DNA from: Antrodiella citrinella | Lineage: Eukaryota; Basidiomycota; Agaricomycetes; Polyporales; Steccherinaceae | Reading direction: 5' to 3' | Assembly: GCA_004802725.1 (NCBI GenBank) | Contig: SGPM01000011.1 | Span: forward strand, 62,001-126,000 | Length of the DNA: 64,000 bases | Part shown: piece after piece, positions 42,602-53,397 of the stretch | How the letters are laid out: each line of letters opens with the position of its first letter | How positions within the stretch are numbered: position 1 is the first letter of the stretch | Translations under genes and position numbers: made by a program | The notes under the pieces: generated by a model | The model's database searches: none | What the model saw: the letters and a program-made list of their open reading frames with translations, nothing else | Told to the model about the DNA's origin: nothing

Positions 42602-44713
42602 AACATCCCTTCTTTCCTCTGTACCTGCATTGACCAGGTACCTCGTAAACAAACACTGTATGCCATTGAGTGGGACTGCGCTTATGCCTTGTGTTTGTGG
42701 TAACCGGTATCCGTCGGTATCGTTGAAGTACAAGCGTTGCCTTTTGCGTGTCGCCGGTGAATGGTGTTACGTAATGACCGAGGTGTAGAATTTGCCTTTC
42801 ACGAGGGGCAGAATCTTGTACTTGACATGAGGAGCGATTCGGTNTCTAGATTTGCGTGGGATGTGATGCAGAGGTCAAAGCAACGGCCGGATTTAGATGA
42901 ACGTTATTAAGGGCCTGAAGGCAATGTTCGACTCTGACCGTCGAGACCGACTTGCATGTGAACACAAACGTGTCGACTCAAATGTGTCGACTGAGAGTTC
43001 GAAGCAGAATAGCAAATGCTGTGTTAAGGCAACAGAGNTGCAGGACGCAGCANGAGTCAACGCTTGCTGTCCATATGGAATAGGTATCTTCGTTGCCATA
43101 TCGTGGACAGTAGCTCGGGCCAGAGAGACAAGNTCATACTGCGGAGAGCTGTCAAGGACTGGTCAGCAACGTAGCGTCAATACTCAGCCCAACGAGTATA
43201 GCGGTTTGTTTACAGTGCCCAGCATAGCACNAGAGTGACGAGAACATGCAAGCTCGTCATCAGAGGGTTGCCAGCAGAAGCTGTCTGTCACGACCAGATG
43301 GAACACGACGAGACAAGTCTGTACGACACGGAGTAGTTACGGAAAGGGACCCGATTCCGTTATTGAGGAACAGAAGCGTAGTGAATAGTGATAGGTNTGT
43401 TTGAGGACCTATGGGTGACGAGAGGTGANGAGTTGAAAANTNTTCCTCAGGGGATACGCCAAGAAGAAGCGCATCGTTGAAAGGTTAAGCAGANCCAGAA
43501 TCAGTNCAGGACGCAAGCANTTGAGTAGAGGCATCACGGAGACGTGTATCAGACCAGACTTACATCTGGAAGNTTGCTCACAGAACAAACGTAGGACGAG
43601 CATGAGGAACAAGGGAGGATCGTCGCAAGTCGTGTAATTCCACATCGTTTACTGGCAGGGTGAGAGCAAGGGTTGTGTTGTTAGTGATNCCCGCCGACCG
43701 GGGGTCAAAGAGAAAGGGCGGGGGCACGAAGAGTAGAAAGGAGTGACTGGTTCGGGACGAACCTTTGTTTTCCCTTTTCACGTTCTTAAGGACTTGCCTT
43801 ATCCGTNGGGCGATCAACGACCCACGTGGAATAGACGCCATGTCGTAGTCTGTGTGTCCTCTCGATATATCCATACGTTGAACGTTGAACTCTTTCTTAT
43901 TTTTGCAAGTGCGCGCGATGTTCATGGGATTTTTACTTGAAAGCTCAGCTAATAATACTATGGGCTCAAACCTATAGACAAGACCGCAAATCTCACCGTT
44001 GTCCAGCACGGTGTCTCGACTCTCAAATGCCAGCGTAGCCTACAGTCTTGCAGCATCCTCTTGACCTTGGCCTGGGACTCCACAATATCGAGCCTTTCTA
44101 TGAGACTCTATACCTATTACCGTCTGTCAATATAAATTGAGATAGTAGTACTCGAGCATCATTCTGTGATCTGTCACCAGCCGCACAGTATTGATGTNTT
44201 CACCAGTGAGTCGTTTCACAAATGTACATGCTCNGCCTGTTTATGGCATAGTCCAATACTTATCTAACTTCTCAACACCCCACAGAATCATTCATGACTT
44301 TTTTGTGAGCAAGCAAATCCGCTGTCGTGCAGGATCCAACTTATGCGGAATCTTNACGAATAGTTTTAGGGATCCCGCATACTTGTCAGTGCCTCAACAA
44401 CTGCACCCCAATGCTTCGATGCTCTCGGCTTCGTCTTGCACGTCCCCTTCCATACAAAGAGGCTCTTTTCCTTCAGATGCGAGGGTAAACCCATCACATG
44501 TGCCTTGTCATACACATTGTTTACGTTGCGCTTGCACTTAGGCTGNTCGATATGGCGGACAGAAAGCCCCACACGGCACATAGCTAGCAGAGACCAGCAA
44601 AACAGCGGTTCTGTTTCTGTATATGCGTTGGAGCGTGCATTGCATACTTCACGCTGCATGCAACGCCGGGGTGACTTCCCCACTGCCTGTGGCTCTCCGC
44701 CACCTCCATTGCG
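42602..44713. other. Divergent intergenic region of copy 2, with Ns
   Basis: Blocks of homology to 20150-21860 (inverted) run through it. Open frames (42897-43238 plus, 43578-44009 minus, 44366-44683 minus) are not preserved in copy 1, so none is called. The sequence has about 20 isolated Ns, so small indels here are unreliable. Confidence 0.5.
43823..43828. promoter_or_regulatory. CACGTG E-box, counterpart of 20859-20864
   Basis: Same hexamer in the homologous inverted position in both copies of the divergent region. Confidence 0.4.
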
Positions 44714-44720
44714 CTATAAA
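44714..44720 (+). promoter_or_regulatory. TATA box of the I66 inhibitor gene
   Basis: TATAAAA in the context GCGCTATAAAACGAG, 81 nt upstream of the ATG at 44795. This segment is within the part deleted from the 20 kb copy. Confidence 0.65.
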
Positions 44721-44794
44721 ACGAGAACGTTTATGTCTCCTTGGTCCTCATCCCAATCCTCTAACCACTACGACTACTCTCATTAGCAATCAAC

Positions 44795-45439
44795 ATGTCT
44801 AACACTCTCAAGCCAGGAAGTTACATGATCGAATCTCTTCTCAACGGCAATGCCGTGCATCGCTTCCCAACTGAGGACCATTCCCTCTTGCCAAAGGCCA
44901 TTTTTCTACTTTCGAAAGGCGTACAAGGTCATGGCTTTGTATGTTTCTTTTTCTCTCTCTTTGTACAAGCTACTCACTTTTTCTCAATCATTAGTGGGAT
45001 GTGAAGAGGACCAACGACGGAGGTTATATCCTCGCCGCCAACCGTTCGCCCGTCGCGACTATCGACGGCAAACTATTTGCTATCCTCTTGGACATGCCGC
45101 CTCCGCAGGTCTGGGATATCAAGCTCTCTGAACGCGATGGACCCGATTGCTTTATGTCAGTAGATTTTCGTGTATTTCGCGCTGCTGTCCGACTGATGAA
45201 ATTTTATAGCATTGCGGAACGCTATTCACCTCGCGGTTGGGTTGCTAATGCAGATGCGGATGACGATGAACTTAATCAGGTGAGATACTATTCCTGCTAA
45301 GCTTGGATTGTGAAATGGAGTTAACGCGACTGGACCGTTTTCTCAGATCTCAGTTCGCCCTCTCATCATCGGACCATCTTACCCGCCATTCTACCCTCCC
45401 AACGAGGTGTTCAAATTCATTCGCGTCGACCGTGATTAA
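44795..45439 (+). CDS. Serine-protease inhibitor, peptidase-inhibitor family I66 (mycospin-like)
   Basis: Small cytosolic beta-trefoil protease inhibitor typical of mushrooms; relatives such as cospin inhibit trypsin-like proteases and are proposed to defend against fungivores. Exons 44795-44938 and 44995-about 45155, then two more, give 155 residues, the usual length. Visible family features: MSNTLKPGSYMIESLLNG, EDHSLLPKAIFLLS, WDVKRTNDGGYILA, IDGKLFAILLDMPPPQVW, SPRGWVANADADDDELNQ and VRPLIIGPSYPPFYPP, ending VFKFIRVDRD. There is no signal peptide. It is divergently paired with secreted-type gene C. The TATA box at 44714 suggests strong regulated expression. Its truncated twin is at 19753-20140. 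The family is assigned from memory of mycospin sequences; the inhibitory loop residue cannot be named. Confidence 0.8.
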
Positions 45440-45856
45440 ATGCAGGGTCAGAACAGTCTCTGAGTACGGACGGTAGAATGGTGCTGAGGTGCAGTTTGCC
45501 TGTCAGATAGTAGTCAGTGGAGGTTTTGTCTGTCGCGACCGGATGTATGTCAACCCATATGCACTCCACTGCTCATGCAATTATACATATGTGCTTGACC
45601 TTAGACGGACATTGTTAGCCTGCGCACACGATCATACTGTTACTCATTCGAACAACGTGTGGATCTCAAATGTCAAACATCACTCTTGAGACCGTTCGGA
45701 GACAATTATGCCAATCAAACCCAGTTGTTGACTCATAGACTGTTACATTTTACATGGACGGAAGAAACAAAATCCTACATAGCGTCGCGTGAATCCATGG
45801 CGAACATTATTTGGACAGCGACAGGCGCACCTTTACTTCAAACTCATATATAACAA
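45440..45856. other. Intergenic, no supported gene
   Basis: Convergent 3' regions of the inhibitor and the minus-strand hypothetical gene. Only short frames. Confidence 0.45.
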
Positions 45857-46947
45857 TCACGCATTCGCAATGATCCACGCCTCATTCCTGAATGCGTTCA
45901 CCGCTTCATTGTCGCCCTCCCTATCCACCCTCCACTTCCTCATTTCCACCTTCTTCGCGATCTCACTGAAGCCGAGCGCGCACAGTTGATGACCTTGCGG
46001 GAACGTGTAGAACGCCTCTCGATGTGTGAAGATGAGATCGAGGTAGACTCCGTTGGTGGTGGGGAAGAGGTCGGCATCCAATTGGTCTTGCACGGCCTGC
46101 AGAAGCCCGCAGCCGCAGGATGGTGCCTCGACTAACAGGGACTTTGATCTTGAGGGGTTTGGCTATATGTTCATCGGTGAAAGTAAGCACATAGAGCGTA
46201 TTGATGATAGCGATATGCGTACGTTGTATGTTGAATCCTCGCTGTCGGACGAGTCTGACATGGATGTGTCTTCCTCTTTCTGGACGGGTATGTGTGGCGG
46301 TTGCGGCTCTTCGCTTGCCTGTCTCCAAATCCAAACGCGGTACGTAGTTAGACTATGATCCTTTTGTTATCTGGCAAGATATCGACGTGACTCACAAAAG
46401 TCGATGTCCATGGTCCGGCTAAGGACATGCTTTGCAACAGTTGGGTCAGTTGGTCGTCGGCATTCATGTACTGCAGCCATAATTGGTGAGCACGGTATGT
46501 TGAGAAGAGGCTGCGCCACCCACGTTAGAAGCAACGAAGCTGGTTGAAGCGTTCATGGTAATCGTAAGTGGTGAGCAACGATGCACAGCGAGTAATATGG
46601 AGAGAAGTGAGGTTTCAACAAGGGTGTTTCACCAGTGCTTTTGTACGAGTCATCCACGTTGAACAGCGTCGGATTCCACGTTGGATGACGGAGGAAGATC
46701 TCTGATTCTGAACACACTATCTCCCGCCAAACCATTATCAGATGCCTGCCTCGAGGTGCCAGTGCTACCCGGAGCAACTGATACATGAGGATACCAGTTG
46801 CAGATCCCTCTGGACGATCCTTCAAGCTGTAAAGAGCAACGGGAGATCAGCTAGTCTATTTACTTTGTGTTTCAACATCGATATCGGATTGCGTGAACGA
46901 GGTCCGGAGCCCTTCGCTGGCGTGCTATCCCGACGTATCATTGGCAT
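45857..46947 (-). CDS. Hypothetical protein, multi-exon
   Basis: I do not recognise it. The 3' half is well supported. An exon after a CTAAC branch point and GCGCAG acceptor near 46515 reads LFSTYRAHQLWLQYMNADDQ and LTQLLQSMSLAGPWTSTF. The next exon (EEPQPPHIPVQKEEDTSMSD) is acidic and Ser-rich. After an intron ending at about 46148 the last exon reads LFPTTNGVYLDLIFTHREAF and GHQLCALGFSEIAKKVEM, stopping at 45857. Upstream, an intron at about 46830-46866 and a start at 46947 (MPMIRRDSTPAKGSG) give a Ser/Pro-rich N-terminus, but the join to the 3' half is not resolved. No domain, signal peptide or membrane segment is visible. Confidence 0.5.
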
Positions 46948-47592
46948 CCCTATTGAAAGCAAAACGGACAATGAGATAAGCAAGGTGTATAGTTGCAGGC
47001 ATAGTCCAAGAAGGCGCAAAGACTTTCAGAGAGAAGATAAATGCGACACAAGAGACATGTCGCAAGTGGTCATTCGGAAGCGTCATGACCAGAGGCCAGA
47101 CCTTCCGTCCAATGTATAGAGTGATACATCGGTGTGCATCACGAAGACAACAATAATGTCCAAATACTCACCTTGTTGTCTTCACATGCTCCTGCCTCAA
47201 AGCTGTCGAAGGAGTCGAAAGTCAGGAGAAGAAGCCTGAGCATGCACGTTCATGTGTAAGGTCAAGCGCTCAATATTCTCATATGGACGTCTTCTTGCTT
47301 CCCCACTACCTATCATCTACTACCACGCGATTACTGCGTGTCCTCCCTGTACAAAACAACGTCTTCTTGTGCGTAAACAAGACGAGAGTAACTTGACCAT
47401 CGGACCCAGCGCTGAAGAATGTCGGAGGAAAGGGTGGTAGTGAACTGCCAAGTGAATCCGGGAAGCGCGACGGCGGTGGTGTAAGGTTCAGAAGGACGAT
47501 ACCAATGATGAAATCCTTTGCCGACACCTCTTGCTCTCTCCCCCAACGTCTTTCCCCCAGGTCTCTGTTGCGTTGAAAAGAGAGTCGAGAAT
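46948..47592. other. Intergenic, no supported gene
   Basis: Divergent promoter region between the two hypothetical genes. Short frames without motifs. Confidence 0.4.
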
Positions 47593-48659
47593 ATGAGTAA
47601 GTTGCACATGGTTCTGAGCGATCTGTGGATTGACATTGGAACGTCTTACAGGCGCAACTGTAAATGGACGACGACACCGCGCGGATGTTGTTGTTCCATC
47701 TACGACAGCTACAGCTGTGAAACCTGTGGATGATGATGACGCCACGAGAAAAGCCATCTTGGAGGTTGTGCAGGTGTGGTTGGATCGTCTTCAGCTGATC
47801 AGTGTAATAGTAAGCCTTACACCCATCTTCTCAGTCAGCCCCACTGCTGACATCTCGGTCGCTGCTGTAGACGACGTTCTTTGCATCCATAGATGGAACT
47901 CTACTAGGATTCATGATTAACATCGTGCATTTAGGCGTCGTAGACTCATCAACATGGAGCAACGCGGAACGCTTTATGACTGCGAGTATGGCTGGGGCGC
48001 TGATCTTCCATGTCTGCGCAGGTATGTGGCGTTCTTCTCGGAAATGATATAGTCGTTCTCATTACGGAGATTTTTTAGCCATAACGTCCTTCATAGGCTC
48101 CTTCGTGCTCATCCGCTACAAACTACTGGACGCAAAGAAGCATGAACACATCGTGGAGCGCACCGCTTCAAGCAACAACTACACCGAGATGCCTTCGCGC
48201 GGACCATATGATAAGCCCGCTCTCATGCACGCCAACACGATCTCAGCGTCCGCTATCCCCACACGCGCTCGTGCTCGGACCAATTCCTCCCTTCATGACA
48301 TCGCCGCCCACTCCTTTGACTTCATCAATTGGAACGACATCATGTCCGGCCTCCAAGGGCGCGTATCTATCAACCGCGTCCATCTGTTCGACTGCATCTC
48401 CCCCCGTCGTCGGTCCGACGATCCTGAAAAGGGAAATTGGTGTTCACCTGATACACAGACAGAATTGGAACCTCCGGTGAAGCTGCTGTCTAGGTGTCAT
48501 AGCCTTTCTGCTTCTATGGCGCTGTTTGGATTCATACTTGCTGTCGTTGGCATCTTGGCATTCCTGTGGACGTCCCTCCCGCGCAGTATTGCCATTTTTG
48601 CTAGTGCTTGTTTGGGCAGCTGTTTAGTGGGCGGAGCGTTCGTATTTATGACCTCTTGA
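47593..48659 (+). CDS. Hypothetical multi-TM membrane protein
   Basis: Not assigned to a known family, though the layout resembles a membrane-protein family common in basidiomycetes. Exon 1 is only ATG A (47593-47596), followed by a 55-nt intron. Exon 2 (from 47652) reads SATVNGRRHRADVVVPSTT and then DDDDATRKAILEVVQVWLDR, LQLISVI. The next exons carry TM1 (TTFFASIDGTLLGFMINIV) and, after TWSNAERFMTASMAG, TM2 (ALIFHVCA, AITSFIGSFVLIRYKLLDAK). A cytosolic Ser/Arg-rich loop (about 140 residues) precedes two C-terminal TM segments (ALFGFILAVVGILAFLW and SIAIFASACLGSCLVGGAF), ending at 48659. The four-helix layout is seen in the sequence; the function is unknown. Confidence 0.72.
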
Positions 48660-48908
48660 GCTTGGACGGCTCCTTCTCGTATGAATTTCACGAGTGCGTG
48701 TATTTCCTCCTTTGATACTTTTGATATTGATGACTTCGTAGCTGTACCGATATTACATTCAGATGCCTCTTGACGACACACTTCGGAATTGTACATGTAA
48801 AGATAATAGCAACGAATTCACGCCGCTGAACGTCTTCTTCCAGCATAGATTGAAGCAACTTTCAAGCACACAATAAACATATATGATACAAAGAGCAGAT
48901 GAGCGCGC

Positions 48909-50440
48909 TCATAGCTTAGATTTGACACCGGTGCCTTCTGGATCCTCGATAGCCCAGATAGCCATCTTTCCGACCAACGGGAATATGGAAAGATGAGATA
49001 TCGCCCTCTCGGAACTTGCTTGACGTCGAGCGTAACGCGCTGCGATACCTTGCGAGATGACAGCCAACTGAGAACAAAAACGTGACGGCGACCGGTGAGC
49101 GAGTATGCTCAAGAGGTTTGCAAAATGATTCTTACCCGGAACAGCATCCAACTCCTGGCGAAGACAATGTCCGGGATGGGGTACGGCTGGTTCGTGAGCC
49201 TGCTATACTCGCGCTCAAGGTCTTCAAGAGGTATAGGTGCTATCTGCGGCCTGTTCTTGAACGCGATAATCATTGCGAAAGCAGGGTCGTTGGATGGCGG
49301 AATGATGGCGGGGTCAATCGCCCACGGCTGAGTGAGGTTCGCCAGGTCTGCCAACTATCGCTACATAAGCGCAAATCATGTTCCTCAAAACGGATGCAAA
49401 TACTTACCGGGCTGCCTAGAGTGCACAACTCCCAGTCCAGTATCCCAATCACCCTGTTCTCCGTTGGGTGGAAGATCAGGTTGTCCATTTTATAGTCCCC
49501 GTGCACAATTCGGAGGCCCGTGCGCTTCTCGTTCGGTAAGTGTGCCCTATACCATTTGATGAGCTTGTCGAACTCCGGGATGTTGCCGGTGGGTTTCCCG
49601 GTGTCGATGTCGGTCACTTTGGCTTGTGTGGAGGACACGCGGGACAGGGACTTTATTTGGCGGGGAAAGTAATCGGTGTGGGGTCCGAATTTGGAGAGAC
49701 CGACGGCGAGAGGGTCGAGGGACCCTAACGCGGCGAGCGCACGGATAGCAGACAGCCAGCTTTACGTGCGCTCATTGATTGATGGTAGAATGCAAAGCGA
49801 CAACGCAAGACATACCATTCCCTCCGAACCTGTGGCTCGACTTCTGGCATCCTCGGATTCGTGAATATCCGTCCGTCTAAAAACTCCATGATATAAAACG
49901 GAGTACCAATCACCTCCGTGTCCTCACATAGTGTTATGGGTTCTGGTACGGGAACTTTGTGTTCTGGCCGTGTAAAGGGGTCGATGTTGTGAGCGTGCAA
50001 GGCACTCAGCATGGTGTATTCACGTTCAATTTGGTGTGCGGTCGAGGATAGGAGTTGACCAGCTGGTTTCTTGCGGAGAACATAGCGAGTAGTACTGAAA
50101 CACGAGGGTTTGTGTCAGTAAGTTTGAATCGTGGTTGCAAGGTATGGACGTACCGGGCATCTGTCAAGAAATACGTCGGGTTCGACTAACAGTAAATCAG
50201 TGAGTCTACACGAACGCAAATACTTCTCAGCAAAAGGAGACAGACCTGGCCAAACTGCACCACAGTATCAGTACCTCGAGGATGATACAGCAGGTATCAT
50301 GAACGTACCTTAAACTGCTTCACTGCGACTGGTGCCTTCACTACTGGGACTTTCGCCTCCAACCAAGCGTTCAGCTTCCCCACATCGATGTTGGCTCGAA
50401 CCTCCCCGAATTCACCTCCAATCTTCTGTTTTTTTGACAT
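48909..50440 (-). CDS. APH-fold phosphotransferase (ACAD10/11-like kinase domain)
   Basis: Aminoglycoside-phosphotransferase-fold small-molecule kinase, like the kinase half of mammalian ACAD10/11 and many fungal stand-alone proteins. It starts [20 protein letters not shown] at 50440. Several short exons give [33 protein letters not shown] (ATP-site Lys region) and [34 protein letters not shown] and [15 protein letters not shown] precede the catalytic loop [15 protein letters not shown] (HGDxxxxN) and the metal-binding [11 protein letters not shown]-terminal helices end [16 protein letters not shown] at 48909. No acyl-CoA dehydrogenase domain follows, so it is the kinase alone. The substrate is unknown (4-hydroxyacyl-CoA in ACAD10/11). 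Confidence 0.87.
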
Positions 50441-51159
50441 TGCGGGTCGTGGTAGAGTGTTGAGTTACGCGCTAAAGCTGTACACCGGTCAATCTGGGGT
50501 CGCACGACCGAGTCCGGGGAAAGAGATCGGGCGCTAATATATTGTCCGTCACGGTACAGAAACAATCACAAGCTTTCATTTTCACGGCTACAACCAAGCT
50601 ACTTGAACGGTGAAGTCAGATTTCAATGATGCTCACTTTAAACAGCACATCGGATTCAAACGGTAGTATGTCAGTCGACAGGTATGTCTACAAGTGCCAG
50701 CATTTACATGTATTCATGACGATCGTGCAGATCGATGCAGAGTTCAAGCTCTACCCTGCCATGGGACATCCTCGTCTATCTCATGTCCAGGCACTTCATG
50801 ACCAAAAGTGATGTCTCTCGATGCATGCGAACATGCAAGACGATGTACGAGCATGGCATGCATTCCCTCCTGCACACCTGCAGCATTCCTCCGTCTTTAG
50901 ACGATGTCATCACCATCTGTCGTTTCGCGCTTCACAGTCCTAATCGACCTTCACTTCTGCGTGAGCTTCGGTTCCACACCTCCCATGATGATGAAACTAT
51001 CTTCACGCCAGTTGAGGACGTCTCCGATGAACTCGCTGAGGATCTCCGATGAGCTCGTTGAGATGGCTGAGCTGCTTGCCCAAGTTCTCTCTGGAGCGCG
51101 ACAGAACCTCCGCACTCTCGGTCTCTACTATCTGCAAACATTCATCCTGGCGCATGACA

Positions 51160-51763
51160 CTTTCCTACCCGCCTTCAAGTCGCTTGAAGCGTTTCAGGTA
51201 GCCGAATTGACAAATATCACTCCGGAGGCGTTGCAATACTTGACAATGTTGCGTTGTCCCATAGTCGACTTATCAATAATGGTCTACAGAGAGGATAACA
51301 CCAACAACTCTAACACTGAAATCATGAATCTATTGGCAAATTTCCGACAAACCCTTCAAGTCTTGAGGGTGTGCGATAGCAAGCCCGTCAATGTTGACTG
51401 CGCTCCCTATCCTTTCGTCAATACCCTTGCCCTTACCACACCCAACTTTTTGTCCGTCAAGTCTTACAGGTCTGGCCCGAACGTTCCCGAAGTTGGAACA
51501 CCTGGAGTTGAAAGGACCGCTGTGGCGCGGGAGAGTAATAGCCCTGCGGACTGAGAGTGAAGGTCATGGCTACGCAAGTTGGCCTTCACTCGACACGCTG
51601 AAATGTGACGTCCAAAGGGCCTATGCTCTTATGTTCAGATGTCCGGTTCGCTATTGGCTCGGCGGATACATACATATGTCCGAAACTGATGACGCGGATT
51701 GTGACATTGCTTTGTTCCGGAAAGCAGTCGTAGAGATACAACCCCAACATCTGCGCATCACGC
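51160..51763 (+). repeat. Internal tandem duplication in the F-box gene, unit 1
   Basis: Runs from TTTCCTACCCGCCTTCAAG to CATCTGCGCATCA. Unit 2 starts directly after it with TTTCTCCCCGCCTTCAAA. Protein-level matches between units: PAFKSLEA, VVDVS/IVDLS, YAS..SLDTL, FKRPVRFW/FRCPVRYW and IQPQHL. Confidence 0.75.
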
Positions 51764-52367
51764 GTTTCTCCCCGCCTTCAAATCGCTCGAAGCGCTGCAG
51801 GTGGTCGAGTTTTCAGTCGTCACCCAGGATGCATCGCAGCACTTAACAACATTGTACTCTCCTGTGGTCGACGTTTCGATGTCTATGGTCAAGATATACC
51901 ACAAGAATGTCGACGACATTGCTATCCTAGACGCCTTGACGCATTTCCGACCAACCCTGAAAGTCTTGAACGTTCAAGACTCAGACTGCATCAGTGTTAA
52001 CATCCCTTGGACCGATACCCCATATCCTGCTGTTCAAACCCTCATCCTTGGCTGTGACTTTCATGAATCAGGTCTCACAGGTCTGGTCCATGCGTTTCCG
52101 AATCTGGTCCACCTGCAACTGGAGATGCGGTCGATGGAGGTAGTACAACCCCTGCGGATACAAAACGAAGGTCGGCGATACGCAAGCTGGGCTTCCCTCG
52201 ACACGTTGCATTGCACTGTCACATGTGCCTTTATTCTTGCATTCAAGCGTCCAGTTCGGTTCTGGATCAGTGGATACATATGTGTCTCCGAAGATGTCAC
52301 GGATCGCCGCATTGCTCACTCCCGAACAGCTGTCACAGAGATACAACCTCAGCATCTATACGTCGGA
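51764..52367 (+). repeat. Internal tandem duplication in the F-box gene, unit 2
   Basis: Second, diverged unit of about 604 bp, with its own continuous frame up to the gap of Ns. The junction puts the two units in different frames. Confidence 0.75.
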
Positions 52368-52438
52368 CTTACTTTCGATCGGTTGTATAAGGTGGTCGAC
52401 CTGTTTCCGTCAGCCTTGCGAATCACGCATCTGCAAAT

Positions 52439-52655
52439 GNNNATNACGNANNNGNNNATNNNTNNNNNNNNNNNNNNNNNNNNNNNNNNNNNNNNNNNNN
52501 NNNNNNNNNNNNNNNNNNNNNNNNNNNNNNNNNNNNNNNNNNNNNNNNNNNNNNNNNNNNNNNNNNNNNNNNNNNNNNNNNNNNNNNNNNNTNTGNNNTN
52601 CCTNATCTTTCGACTCNGATTCNTCNNNCNTCTNNNCNATGNNNCGTNTGTANCN
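52439..52655. other. Unresolved bases (gap of Ns)
   Basis: Mostly Ns with a few called bases, inside the F-box/LRR gene. It probably reflects a collapsed or badly read repeat next to the internal duplication. Confidence 0.95.
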
Positions 52656-52910
52656 NACAGGTACAACCCGGCAATTAAAGCGAATGTGGACACGACTGGA
52701 CATGTACGCAGGTTGGCAACTCGTCTACCTGCACTAGAGCAGATCCATAATCTTGGAGAACCTTACGGTTCCGAGTCATTTTGGAATGCTTACCGCGTCA
52801 TTCGGACAGACGGTCTGGTGGAATTGGAGACACTTCCGGAGGGGTCTGATAAGCAGGTCTTTGCTGAGAGTCCGGATGCANGTGAATGGAACTACGATTG
52901 TCCTTGGTGA

Positions 52911-53397
52911 GTTGGACGAGACAGCGAGTATTCCTCGATATACACGATATGTACGATGTNTCATTCGAGATTTACATGGGATCATGCGTCTGGGAGAGGC
53001 CAGGCTCATGTTNATCTGAGCATCTCTTAACGATGTGGATCATATGCAAGGGGAGACCAACATGATCTTTGAAGTAGGTCACAAAAGCGAGTACTCGAGT
53101 GATCTACCTTGTTGAATGCTCAGAAACNTAGAGCCCAACTTGGAGTGCGTTGGGTTGCCCCCAAGCCTAGACCGGACCGACGGCGTGCGGTATTATGAAC
53201 TTGAAGCTCCTCNATGCATGAGGCAATAGAGAATTTATTCTGTAAAGAAATGATTCTTGACTGAGTTCTGAACCAGGATACGTATACGAGGCATATGGTA
53301 AGAGGTAAGGGTTCAAACTCCGCTAGGTTTCAAACTCACGTAGCCCGCTGATTCCCTACCCTCATTCAAGTTGTCGAAACTTAAATTCATCTTCACC
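52911..53397. other. 3' region and intergenic stretch
   Basis: Downstream of the F-box gene; has a few Ns. Frames on both strands are short. No gene seen. Confidence 0.4.

Larger units (their letters stand above)
41711..45439. repeat. Inverted segmental duplication, copy 2
   Basis: Contains secreted-type gene C (minus) and the intact I66 inhibitor (plus); the reverse complement of 19753-22746. It is about 0.7 kb longer, of which about 467 bp is the segment deleted at the inhibitor start in copy 1. Scattered Ns begin at 42844, inside this repeat. Confidence 0.85.
50626..52910 (+). pseudogene. F-box/LRR-type gene with frame breaks and internal duplication
   Basis: Probable SCF substrate receptor, as written not translatable in one frame. 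Exon 1 (MMLTLNSTSDSNG...) splices at about 50681 to SMQSSSSTLPWDILVYLMSR, an F-box, then SDVSRCMRTCKTMYEHG. The frame shifts at about 51030-51050 through a 22-bp tandem duplication. It continues as ELLAQVLSGARQNLRTLG and FLPAFKSLEAFQVAELTN, then shifts again near 51455 to LTGLARTFPKLEHLEL and YASWPSLDTLKCDVQRAYA. At about 51764 it restarts as a second copy of the same segment (LPAFKSLEALQVVEF to YASWASLDTLHCTVTCA). A run of Ns at 52439-52655 follows, then a C-terminus LKANVD-like region (IKANVDTTGHVRRLA, ESFWNAYRVI). The end is placed at 52910, but N-flanked frames leave it open. Some breaks could be errors, since the neighbourhood is N-rich. Confidence 0.65.

Noticed and set aside
43578..44009. 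143-codon minus frame in the divergent region of copy 2
   Set aside because: Frame is broken in the homologous DNA of copy 1, and the stretch contains Ns.
44366..44683. Similarity between minus frame here and plus frame at 20150-20356
   Set aside because: Similar at the protein level only because the DNA is duplicated upstream of the two inhibitor copies; neither frame has splice or motif support, so it is treated as promoter DNA.
45963..46358. Overlapping frames on both strands, including plus 46053-46358
   Set aside because: The minus-strand splice model with acidic exon and CTAAC branch point explains the region better.
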